A DNA stretch of 11,392 bases from Gammaproteobacteria bacterium (GTDB lineage: Bacteria; Pseudomonadota; Gammaproteobacteria; Chromatiales; Chromatiaceae): contig SBFV01000288.1 of the NCBI GenBank assembly GCA_006227775.1, forward strand, positions 1 to 11,392, in the 5' to 3' direction. Below, piece by piece: positions 1 to 6,498 of the stretch; within the stretch, counting starts at the first letter, position 1; each line of letters opens with the position of its first letter. The notes below the pieces were generated by a model. It saw nothing but the letters and a program-made list of their open reading frames with translations. It did no database searches and was not told the DNA's origin. The translations under genes and the position numbers were made by a program.

Positions 1-3000
1 CACCAACGCATACGCGAAATCCCCTACAACTACACTTCATTTTCTGACCGGGAGATCGTGATTCGCTTCCTAGGCCTGGAGATGTGGAATCTGATCGAGG
101 AGTTGCGTGGCAGTCGGCGTACGGGGCGTTCGGCCCGCATGTTGTTCGAGATCCTTGGCGATATGTGGGTGATAACCCGCAACCCCTATCTGCAGGATGA
201 CCTGCTCGAGGATCACCAGCGGCGTAATCTCCTGCTGGGGGCCCTGCGGCATCGGCTGGATCAGTTTGAACTGCGGTTGAACAATAACCGCCTCGCCGAA
301 AGGCTCTTGCTGGCCGCGAGGGATGCGGTCGCCGCTTTTGCTACCTGGCTGGGCGAGATGGCACGGCGGCGGAAAGAAGTGCGCAGAGTACTGGAGGCAA
401 TCACCCGGGCCGATAACCTCGACTTCGGGGGCCTGGCCCGCGTTGCTCACGCCACCGATGCCACCGACTGGCGCGTGGAGTTGCCTTTTGTCGTCATTAC
501 ACCAGACACGGAAGCAGAGATAGCCCTGATCGTTCGCGCCTGTCTTCGGTGTGGCCTGAGTCTGATCCCACGGGGGGGGGGGACGGGGTATACGGGCTCG
601 GCGGTTCCGTTAGACCCTTGGTGCGCCGTCATCAATACGGAAAAGCTGGATGCAATCTCTGCCATTGAACAGGCCCCCTTGCCGGATCTGCCTGGAATCT
701 ACCCTACGGTGTGGTGCGGGGCGGGCGCCATCACGCGACGCGTCGCGGAGGTGGCGGAGGCCGCGGGACTGGTGTTCGCGGTTGATCCTACCTCCCAGGA
801 CGCTTCAACGATTGGTGGCAACATTGCCATGAACGCCGGAGGGAAGAAGGCGGTGCTGTGGGGTACCACCCTGGACAATCTGGTCTCCTGGCGCATGGTT
901 ACGCCGGATGGGGAGTGGCTGGAAGTCGAGCGCCTGGGACATAACCTCGGCAAGATCCATGATCAGGACCCGGTCCGCTTTCGTATCAGCCGCTATGAGG
1001 TGGATGGCACTACACCTAAGGGGCCGGCGGAATTGTCGATACTCCCCGGTCAGGCCTTTCGCCAGGTGGGGCTCGGCAAGGATGTGACGGACAAGTTCCT
1101 CTCCGGCCTGCCAGGGGTACAGAAGGAGGGCTGTGATGGCCTTGTCACCTCCGCCCGCTTTCTGCTCCACCGCATGCCGACGTTTACGCGCACGGTCTGC
1201 ATGGAATTCTTTGGCGCCGATCTGTCGCTAGCGGTTCCGGCCATCCTGGAAATTAAAAACTATATCGAGGATTTACCCGACGTCCGGATTGCCGGGCTGG
1301 AGCACCTGGACGAGCGCTACCTGCGCGCCCTGGACTATGCCACCAAGGCATCCCGTGCCGAGTTGCCGAAGATGGTGCTTCTCGCCGACCTGGTCGCGGA
1401 TGATGAGGCGGCGGTGGCGGCCGCGGCGGAACAGGTCGTCATCCTGACTCGGGCTCGCCAGGGGGAGGGCTTCATTGCCAGCAGCCCCGAAGCCCGGCGC
1501 CGGTTTTGGCTCGATCGTGCCCGTACCGCCGCCATCTCGCGACACACCAACGCCTTCAAGATCAACGAGGACGTGGTCATCCCCCTGGCACGGCTGGCGG
1601 ACTATTCGCGTGGCATCGAACGCATCAACATTGAACAGTCCATTGGCAACAAAGACCGCATCCTGTCCGCCTGGCTGGATTATCTGGCGGGGGACATGCC
1701 CGAGGCACGTGAATGGCCAGGCCACGAAGACTCACCGGAGGCGCAGGCCATTCTCGACGCTAAACGCGAGGCTGCCCGGCAGGTCATCCAGCAGTCGCGG
1801 TCGCGCTGGCGACTGATCCTGGAACGGTTGGAGGCCCCAGCCAGCGCGAACGCCGATCTGCTGCTGGCGGCCGAGCGGGCTTGCATCCAGCCCAGTGACC
1901 TTCTTCTGGACCTGCTGTTGCGCCGCGACTTGCGTCAATCCTTGCATCGTGAGGTACGCCAGTCCCTGGATGAGATCTTCAGCGGTCAGGATCTGGCTGG
2001 CGTCCGTGATCGGCTAGCCGCCATTCACGCCCAGGTCCGTGATAGTCGCCTTTTCGTCGCGCTGCACATGCACGCGGGGGATGGCAACGTCCATACCAAT
2101 ATCCCCGTCCACTCCTCTGACTATGACATGCTCCACGAGGCCGACCGTGTCGTAGCCCGCATCATGGCTCTGGCGACTGACCTGGGGGGGGTCATTTCTG
2201 GGGAACACGGCATCGGTCTGACCAAGATCCAGTTCCTGGAGCCCCAGAAGCTGGCGGCCTTTGCCCGCTACAAACAGGACGTGGACCCCTGGGGACACTT
2301 CAACCCAGGCAAGCTCCTCCCGGGCTCCGGGCTAGAGAGCGCTTATACGCCCTCCCTGCGTTTGGTAAGCCAGGAGGCCATCATCCTGGAAGAGACGGAA
2401 TTGGGTGCCCTGAATGATGACATCAAGCATTGCCTGCGCTGCGGCAAATGCAAGCCGGTGTGCATGACCCACGTGCCGCGGGCCAACCTGCTGTATTCGC
2501 CCCGCAACAAGATCCTCGGCACCGGCCTTATCATCGAGGCCTTCCTCTACGAGGAACAGACCCGCCGGGGTCTCTCCCATCGCCACTTCGAAGCGATGAA
2601 CGACCTGGCGGATCATTGCACCATCTGTCATAAGTGCCAGACGCCCTGCCCGGTCAAGATCGACTACGGCGAGGTCACGACGCGCCTGCGCCGCATCCTC
2701 GTTCACCGGCGACAGAAACGGTTCAGCCCTGGCGCCTGGGCCGCCCTGAGCTTCCTGAACAGCAAAAATCCCCGAGCCATTCGTCTGCTACGGGTAGGCC
2801 TGGCTCGCTGGGGTTTCCGCGGACTCAATCTGGCCAGCGCAACCGCCCGTCGCCTTGGGCTGTACCGGCATCAGGCGCCCCCGGCGATCACCACGGGCCA
2901 GCCCAAGGCGTATAAGCTGGCAACGGAGATGCTGCGCCGCCCGATTCGCGTCGAGGTGCCTAAACGGACCTTCCGCCAGATCCTGGCCCTTGAGGACAGC

Positions 3001-3945
3001 ACTCAGATTCCCATCCTCCGGGACCCGAGTCGTCAACCCGAGGAGATGGAAACCGTCTTCTATTTTCCTGGTTGTGGCTCCGAGCGGCTCTTCGCCGAAA
3101 TTGGCCTGGCCACGCTGGCCCTCCTCTACGACCTTGGCGCCCAGACGGTGCTCCCACCGGGCTACCTCTGCTGCGGCTATCCCCAGAGCGCCGCTGGCTA
3201 CGAGGACCAGGGACGGCGTCTGACCATGGAAAACCGGGTGCTCTTCCACCGCGTGGCTAACACCCTGAACTATATGGATATCCGCACGGTGCTCGTCTCC
3301 TGTGGCACCTGCATGGATCAGTTGCTGCATTATGCGTTTGAGCGCATCTTCCCCGGCTGCCGCCTGCTTGATATTCACGAATACCTGATGGAACAGGGCA
3401 TGACCCTCAGCGCCCTGAGTGCTGACCAGCCCTATCCGCCGGGCGATGTGGACCAACCAGCCAAGGGGGACGCCAGTGAAATGTCAATGACAGAAAAAGG
3501 AAAAGCTGCGGGTATCGTCAAAGACCAGGCGATGCAATATCTTTATCATGACCCGTGCCACAGCCCGATGAAGACTTACAACCCCCTCAAGGTTGCGAGC
3601 AGTGTGTTAGGTCAGGCGGTAACTCTAACGGATCGCTGCTGCGGTGAGGCTGGCACCCTGGGGACCGCCCGTCCTGACATCGCCAGCCAGTTGCGTTTCC
3701 GAAAACGCGAATCCTTGTTACAAGGTATCCGTGCCCTGACGGGACAGGATCGAGCCCAAGGAAGGGTCAAACTTCTGACTTCATGCCCTGCGTGTCAGCA
3801 GGGTCTAGCGAAATACACCGATGAGACCGGCTTGACCACCAGCTATATCGTGACCGAGATCGCGCGACTGCATCTCGGTCCTGATTGGCAGCGGAGCTTC
3901 TGCGAGCGGTTACAGGAGGGCGGTATCGAGCGGGTACTGCTCTGA
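1..3945 (+). CDS. FAD-linked oxidase / Fe-S oxidoreductase fusion with DUF3683-type N-terminus (5' partial)
   Basis: This is a predicted flavin and iron-sulfur dehydrogenase of the GlcD/D-lactate dehydrogenase class. It probably oxidises a 2-hydroxyacid and passes electrons to the quinone pool, but the substrate is not shown. The frame is open from base 1, and the residues before the GTG at position 58 (REIPYNYTSFSDREIV) look like conserved N-terminus, so that GTG is internal. Counting codons from base 1, the FAD-binding motif PRGGGTGYTG is at 190-199. The FAD-oxidase C-terminal motif HMHAGDGNVH is at 689-698, followed by SGEHGIG. Two ferredoxin-like clusters follow: Cys 811/814/817/821 and Cys 873/876/879/883, the latter ending CP. 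Two CCG (heterodisulfide-reductase-like) domains close the protein, with Cys 1025, 1057/1058, 1101/1104 and then 1186, 1213/1214, 1262/1265. It is effectively GlcD and GlcF in one chain. No transmembrane segment is evident. The domain assignment is secure; the physiological role is inferred. Confidence 0.9.
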   Translation, partial: HQRIREIPYNYTSFSDREIVIRFLGLEMWNLIEELRGSRRTGRSARMLFEILGDMWVITRNPYLQDDLLEDHQRRNLLLGALRHRLDQFELRLNNNRLAERLLLAARDAVAAFATWLGEMARRRKEVRRVLEAITRADNLDFGGLARVAHATDATDWRVELPFVVITPDTEAEIALIVRACLRCGLSLIPRGGGTGYTGSAVPLDPWCAVINTEKLDAISAIEQAPLPDLPGIYPTVWCGAGAITRRVAEVAEAAGLVFAVDPTSQDASTIGGNIAMNAGGKKAVLWGTTLDNLVSWRMVTPDGEWLEVERLGHNLGKIHDQDPVRFRISRYEVDGTTPKGPAELSILPGQAFRQVGLGKDVTDKFLSGLPGVQKEGCDGLVTSARFLLHRMPTFTRTVCMEFFGADLSLAVPAILEIKNYIEDLPDVRIAGLEHLDERYLRALDYATKASRAELPKMVLLADLVADDEAAVAAAAEQVVILTRARQGEGFIASSPEARRRFWLDRARTAAISRHTNAFKINEDVVIPLARLADYSRGIERINIEQSIGNKDRILSAWLDYLAGDMPEAREWPGHEDSPEAQAILDAKREAARQVIQQSRSRWRLILERLEAPASANADLLLAAERACIQPSDLLLDLLLRRDLRQSLHREVRQSLDEIFSGQDLAGVRDRLAAIHAQVRDSRLFVALHMHAGDGNVHTNIPVHSSDYDMLHEADRVVARIMALATDLGGVISGEHGIGLTKIQFLEPQKLAAFARYKQDVDPWGHFNPGKLLPGSGLESAYTPSLRLVSQEAIILEETELGALNDDIKHCLRCGKCKPVCMTHVPRANLLYSPRNKILGTGLIIEAFLYEEQTRRGLSHRHFEAMNDLADHCTICHKCQTPCPVKIDYGEVTTRLRRILVHRRQKRFSPGAWAALSFLNSKNPRAIRLLRVGLARWGFRGLNLASATARRLGLYRHQAPPAITTGQPKAYKLATEMLRRPIRVEVPKRTFRQILALEDSTQIPILRDPSRQPEEMETVFYFPGCGSERLFAEIGLATLALLYDLGAQTVLPPGYLCCGYPQSAAGYEDQGRRLTMENRVLFHRVANTLNYMDIRTVLVSCGTCMDQLLHYAFERIFPGCRLLDIHEYLMEQGMTLSALSADQPYPPGDVDQPAKGDASEMSMTEKGKAAGIVKDQAMQYLYHDPCHSPMKTYNPLKVASSVLGQAVTLTDRCCGEAGTLGTARPDIASQLRFRKRESLLQGIRALTGQDRAQGRVKLLTSCPACQQGLAKYTDETGLTTSYIVTEIARLHLGPDWQRSFCERLQEGGIERVLL

Positions 3946-4006
3946 GGAAGGGCGATAAGACGAATCGTCATCCTAGACCTACCCGATCAGGAGTGTGGGG
4001 GGGGTG

Positions 4007-4027
4007 AAAAAAACCTGTTTCTTCAGG
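4007..4027 (-). terminator. Candidate intrinsic terminator for tRNA-Arg
   Basis: Read on the minus strand, CCTG-AAGAAA-CAGG forms a short hairpin (4027-4014) followed at once by seven T residues (4013-4007). The order of hairpin then U-tract fits a Rho-independent terminator about 110 bases past the tRNA 3' end. The stem is only 4 bp, so the call is tentative. Confidence 0.4.
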
Positions 4028-4083
4028 AGCGCTGAGAGGTTGTAGACTGGGCAGGGAGGAAGAAGCCCGTGGATTTCGTGGCG

Positions 4084-4107
4084 AAGCCCCTGAATATGAA
4101 GGGGCTT
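4084..4107. repeat. Perfect 8-bp inverted repeat (hairpin)
   Basis: AAGCCCCT (4084-4091) and AGGGGCTT (4100-4107) are exact reverse complements separated by an 8-base loop. The structure lies 28 bases beyond the tRNA 3' end. Neither strand has a T-run after it, so it could be a processing or 3'-stabilising hairpin of the tRNA transcript rather than a classical terminator. Confidence 0.5.
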
Positions 4108-4135
4108 GAGATGTTGGGCACGAGGAGGAGGAAAT

Positions 4136-4211
4136 TGGCGCGCCTGACTGGACTCGAACCAGTGACCCCTGCCTTCGGAGGGCAGTACTCTATCCACTGA
4201 GCTACAGGCGC
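4136..4211 (-). tRNA. tRNA-Arg (anticodon CCG)
   Basis: The minus strand folds as a complete 76-base cloverleaf. The acceptor stem is GCGCCTG (4211-4205) with CAGGCGC (4146-4140), followed by discriminator G and an encoded CCA (4138-4136). The D-arm contains GCTCAGTGGATAGAGT. The anticodon stem is CTGCC/GGCAG with loop CTCCGAA, which places anticodon CCG at plus-strand 4178-4176, reading the arginine codon CGG. The T-arm is CTGG-TTCGAGT-CCAG. All stems pair, and the tRNA appears to stand alone with no neighbouring tRNA in the window. I could not identify a clear promoter between 4212 and 4340. Confidence 0.96.
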
Positions 4212-4340
4212 TTAATCTGGGTATCTTCGATGTTGACCCCAAGAACCTCGATATTGGTTGGTAAGGGGATGAGGGAAGAATAGCCGGTTTACGGCTGGAC
4301 GTCCATCAGGGGTCAGTTTATGCAGACCGCGGCGGCTACG
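4212..4340. other. Intergenic region between nth and tRNA-Arg
   Basis: This 129-base gap separates two genes on the minus strand. It must hold the tRNA promoter if the tRNA is transcribed independently, but no good -35/-10 pair stands out. Apart from the small hairpin listed separately, I see nothing else. Confidence 0.5.
4275..4296 (-). terminator. Possible weak terminator for nth
   Basis: On the minus strand AGCCG-TAAAC-CGGCT (4296-4282) is a perfect 5-bp stem with a 5-base loop, followed by ATTCTTC. It begins about 45 bases past the nth stop codon. The downstream T content is poor, so it is only a possible terminator. Confidence 0.28.
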
Positions 4341-5024
4341 TCAAACCTCACCTCCAGGCCATGCCGGGGTGCTATTGGGCAGGGCCTTGGGCGGGGGCGA
4401 TTTTTCACCATAATCGCATAGATCCTGGATGGGACATTCCCAGCACCGCGGCTTGCGGGCCAGGCAGACATAACGCCCATGCAGGATCAACCAATGATGA
4501 GCGTCCTGGAGGAATGCCTTCGGGACCAGGCGGAGCAGTTTTTGCTCGACCTCCAGGGGTGTCTTGCCCGGGGCCAGGCCCGTGCGGTTGGCGACTCGAA
4601 AGATATGGGTATCCACCGCCAGGGTGGGATGACCAAAAGCGGTGTTGAGGATGACATTGGCGGTTTTGCGCCCCACGCCCGGCAAGGCCTCCAAGGAGGC
4701 CCGGGCAGATGGAACCTCCCCGCCGTGACGCTCCAGCAGGAGAGCGCAGGTTTTGACGATACTGGCGGCCTTGGCGTTAAAGAGACCCAGTGTCCGGATG
4801 TGGGCTCTAAGGCCATCCTCACCCAGATCCAGCATGGCTTGGGGCGTATTGGCCACCGGGAAAAGGCCTGCCGTCGCCTTGTTGACACCCTTATCCGTGG
4901 CCTGGGCGGAGAGAATAACCGCCACCAGGAGCTCGAAGGGGCTGGAATAGTTCAACTCCGTCCTGGGCGCGGGATTGCGCGCACGTAAGCGCTCGAAGAT
5001 AAGCCGGCGTTTCTGCTGGTTCAC
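4341..5024 (-). CDS. nth: Endonuclease III (DNA glycosylase/AP lyase)
   Basis: This base-excision-repair enzyme removes oxidised pyrimidines and cleaves the abasic site by its lyase activity. From the GTG at 5024-5022 the protein is 227 residues and begins VNQQKRRLIFERLRARNP, matching the E. coli start (MNKAKRLEIL) with no offset. With that start, the helix-hairpin-helix LPGVGRKTANVILN carries the catalytic lysine at 120 and AVDTHIFRV carries the aspartate at 138. The [4Fe-4S] cysteines fall at 187, 194, 197 and 203 (C-x6-C-x2-C-x5-C). These are the E. coli numbers. The frame continues upstream to ATGs at 5081 and 5171, but the extra residues do not resemble the family. The C-terminus has a proline-rich tail of about 20 residues beyond the usual end. 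The Shine-Dalgarno before the GTG is weak. The gene is divergent from the unknown gene at 5255. Confidence 0.95.
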   Translation of the reverse strand: MNQQKRRLIFERLRARNPAPRTELNYSSPFELLVAVILSAQATDKGVNKATAGLFPVANTPQAMLDLGEDGLRAHIRTLGLFNAKAASIVKTCALLLERHGGEVPSARASLEALPGVGRKTANVILNTAFGHPTLAVDTHIFRVANRTGLAPGKTPLEVEQKLLRLVPKAFLQDAHHWLILHGRYVCLARKPRCWECPIQDLCDYGEKSPPPKALPNSTPAWPGGEV

Positions 5025-5088
5025 GGTCCGTTCGGAAGGCCTTCTGTCGTCGGATTGAGCTTTAATATGTCTCGGTGGCATTTTTTGC

Positions 5089-5109
5089 GGGAGGATTATC
5101 GACCCTCCC
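5089..5109. repeat. 6-bp inverted repeat in the nth leader
   Basis: GGGAGG (5089-5094) and CCTCCC (5104-5109) are separated by nine bases. On the nth transcript this would form a hairpin about 65 bases before the GTG start, followed by GC and an A-run. It lacks a T-tract, so it is not a terminator. It could be an operator or an mRNA structure, but no function is shown. Confidence 0.35.
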
Positions 5110-5241
5110 TGATGGTGAAGGACACGACGGGTGTCTCTCACGCTAACGAGGTAATTGCCGTTGCTCGCCATCCAGGCATCCCGCCAAAGCGGCCGGCATA
5201 ATATCCTCCCACCATGGCATGCCCCAGGAACTCAGTCGCTC

Positions 5242-5246
5242 AGGAG
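5242..5246 (+). promoter_or_regulatory. Ribosome binding site deciding the 5255 start
   Basis: AGGAG sits eight bases before the ATG at 5255. The earlier in-frame ATG at 5219 has no comparable site at proper spacing, so the downstream ATG is preferred. Confidence 0.75.
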
Positions 5247-5254
5247 CTTCAATC

Positions 5255-6427
5255 ATGACCGCTGGCCCCCGTGAAATCATCACCCCTTTCCGTCCGATCC
5301 CCTTGGAGGTTCCGGAGGGCATGAAGCCCAACGAGTTCTTCAACAGCACGGAGAACCTCAACGACCTGGTCAACAACAACGGCCTCTTGGTGAACCCCGA
5401 GAACCTTCTGCTCTACCGCAAGGCCCTGGGTCACTCAAGTGAATTCGACTGTTCCATCATCTACAACACCTCTCAGACCATCTTGAATCCCCTCGGCCGG
5501 CCGGTGCGTCGAACCCAGGTCCCGGCGGGAGTCAAGCATGCCTGGAATCGGATGAACCAGATCCTGATTGGTTACATGCTGGAATCCTACCCCGACCCGG
5601 CGCAGGCCCTGGTGCTGGCGGGGGAGGCCAGCCTAGACGCGACCTGGCCTCTAACCTCCCCCGGCGTTCCCAGCATTCGCATGCTGCACAACCATTTCAT
5701 CGTCTTCCCCATGGATCGGTTGCGCCAGGCGGCACTGGCGGACCCCGCCAATCCTAACCTGACCGATGGCGGCCAGCACAGTCTGTTTCAGGCCCACATG
5801 CGGGATGTTTACCGCCGCTTTTTCGCCGAGGCCCTGGACCTGAGCATTCTGCGCACCATCCACAGCGCCGAATCGCAGCTTGTCCTCACGGGCTACCCGG
5901 AGGGTCTGCCCTGCTGGGAGATCCAAGGCGGGGCGGGGGCCCTGAAGGACATCCGCTTCTGGCGCGAATATGACGCCATCCTGGAAGGTTTCTTGGATTT
6001 CTACCGCACCTTCTTTTCCCAGGTCTCCAGCCGTAACGCCCCCTTGCTGCCGGACCTCCATTACCCCGATGCCGTGGACCGGGTGTTGCTGTTCGACAAT
6101 GATTTCCTGGGGACCGCCCGTCGGGTCCGCGAGCGCTGCATCCGGGACCCGGCCTATGCCAACGCTATCCGCTGGCAGCCGGCCTTCAAGCAACTTATCT
6201 ACCGTAACGATGAGGGCAAGCTACTGGTGACCATCAGCCAGAATTCCATTGGCAACGCCATCACCGAACTACTGGGGGTGGTGGTCAAGCGTATCCCCGA
6301 CGCCGCTGCCTACGCCGCTTTCGAGCCGAAGCTGCTTGAAAAGCTGCTGGCCGTGCGCGAGCGTTTGATCGCCGCCGACCTGGGAGACGGCATCGCCACC
6401 GCCGATTGGCCGGCGCGCAACCCTTGA
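5255..6427 (+). CDS. Conserved-looking soluble protein of unknown function
   Basis: I do not recognise this 390-residue protein. It begins MTAGPREIITPFRPIPLEV after a well-spaced AGGAG. There is no signal peptide or transmembrane segment, so it should be cytoplasmic. The sequence alternates helix-rich stretches (AGVKHAWNRMNQILIGYMLE; GFLDFYRTFFSQV) with strand-like ones. Features that could be functional are FDCSIIYNTSQ (64-74), RMLHNHFIVFP (142-152, with His145 and His147), WEIQGGAGALKD (221-232) and LLVTISQNSIGNAITELLG (323-341). The HxH strand faintly recalls the HIT/GalT fold, but the full motif is not there and I do not assign it. Codon use resembles that of the neighbours, with no sign of transfer. 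It lies 71 bases before the TtcA-family gene on the same strand, so co-transcription is possible. That it is a real gene is near certain; its function is unknown. Confidence 0.88.
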   Translation: MTAGPREIITPFRPIPLEVPEGMKPNEFFNSTENLNDLVNNNGLLVNPENLLLYRKALGHSSEFDCSIIYNTSQTILNPLGRPVRRTQVPAGVKHAWNRMNQILIGYMLESYPDPAQALVLAGEASLDATWPLTSPGVPSIRMLHNHFIVFPMDRLRQAALADPANPNLTDGGQHSLFQAHMRDVYRRFFAEALDLSILRTIHSAESQLVLTGYPEGLPCWEIQGGAGALKDIRFWREYDAILEGFLDFYRTFFSQVSSRNAPLLPDLHYPDAVDRVLLFDNDFLGTARRVRERCIRDPAYANAIRWQPAFKQLIYRNDEGKLLVTISQNSIGNAITELLGVVVKRIPDAAAYAAFEPKLLEKLLAVRERLIAADLGDGIATADWPARNP

Positions 6428-6498
6428 GCGGGCTTGGCACTAGCCGAACGCCTTCGGTGGGGCCGGGCGACCATCCCTGAACGGTTAAACTTGGGACC
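6428..6498 (+). other. Short spacer with small hairpin before the TtcA-family gene
   Basis: The spacer holds a perfect 5-bp stem CCGAA-CGCC-TTCGG (6444-6457) without a T-run. It is therefore unlikely to terminate transcription fully, and the two flanking genes may share a transcript. Confidence 0.3.

Larger units (their letters stand above)
3946..4135. other. Intergenic region between the oxidoreductase and tRNA-Arg
   Basis: This gap lies between the convergent oxidoreductase and tRNA gene. It holds an 8-G run at 3997-4004, a 7-A run at 4007-4013 beside a small hairpin (listed separately as a minus-strand terminator), and a perfect 8-bp inverted repeat at 4084-4091/4100-4107. I see no convincing plus-strand terminator with a T-run for the oxidoreductase. 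No protein-coding signal is evident: the minus-strand frame crossing it also covers the tRNA. Confidence 0.6.
5025..5254. other. Divergent intergenic region upstream of nth and the unknown gene
   Basis: This 230-base stretch separates nth (minus) from the 390-residue gene (plus) and must hold promoters for both. It contains a 6-bp inverted repeat GGGAGG/CCTCCC (5089-5094/5104-5109) in the nth leader. A -10-like CATAATAT lies at 5197-5204, with no good -35 at the right distance. A minus-strand 18-codon ORF (5199-5143) is preceded by GGGAGG. The upstream parts of both flanking frames, nth from 5171 and the plus gene from 5219, are probably untranslated. Confidence 0.5.

Noticed and set aside
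2788..3456. Minus-strand 222-codon frame opposite the oxidoreductase
   Set aside because: It is antisense to the conserved CCG domain region with intact cysteine motifs; no independent start signal or domain was seen.
4136..4211. tRNA-Arg as an integration site for a mobile element
   Set aside because: I saw no duplicate of the tRNA 3' end, no integrase and no shift in base composition nearby.
3979..4242. Minus-strand 87-codon frame across the tRNA region
   Set aside because: It reads straight through a complete tRNA-Arg and its trailer, so it is not a protein gene.
4479..4988. Plus-strand frame of 169 codons opposite nth
   Set aside because: It is fully antisense to nth, whose catalytic and cluster residues are all intact; the plus-strand peptide shows no domain.
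5197..5204. CATAATAT as a -10 box for the unknown gene
   Set aside because: There is no acceptable -35 at 16-18 bases, and the same bases form the spacer of a minus-strand Shine-Dalgarno/ATG pair, so it is not listed as a promoter.
5255..6427. Assignment of the unknown protein to the HIT/GalT family from HNHFIVFP
   Set aside because: Only an HxH strand is present; the full histidine triad or GalT active-site motif is missing.
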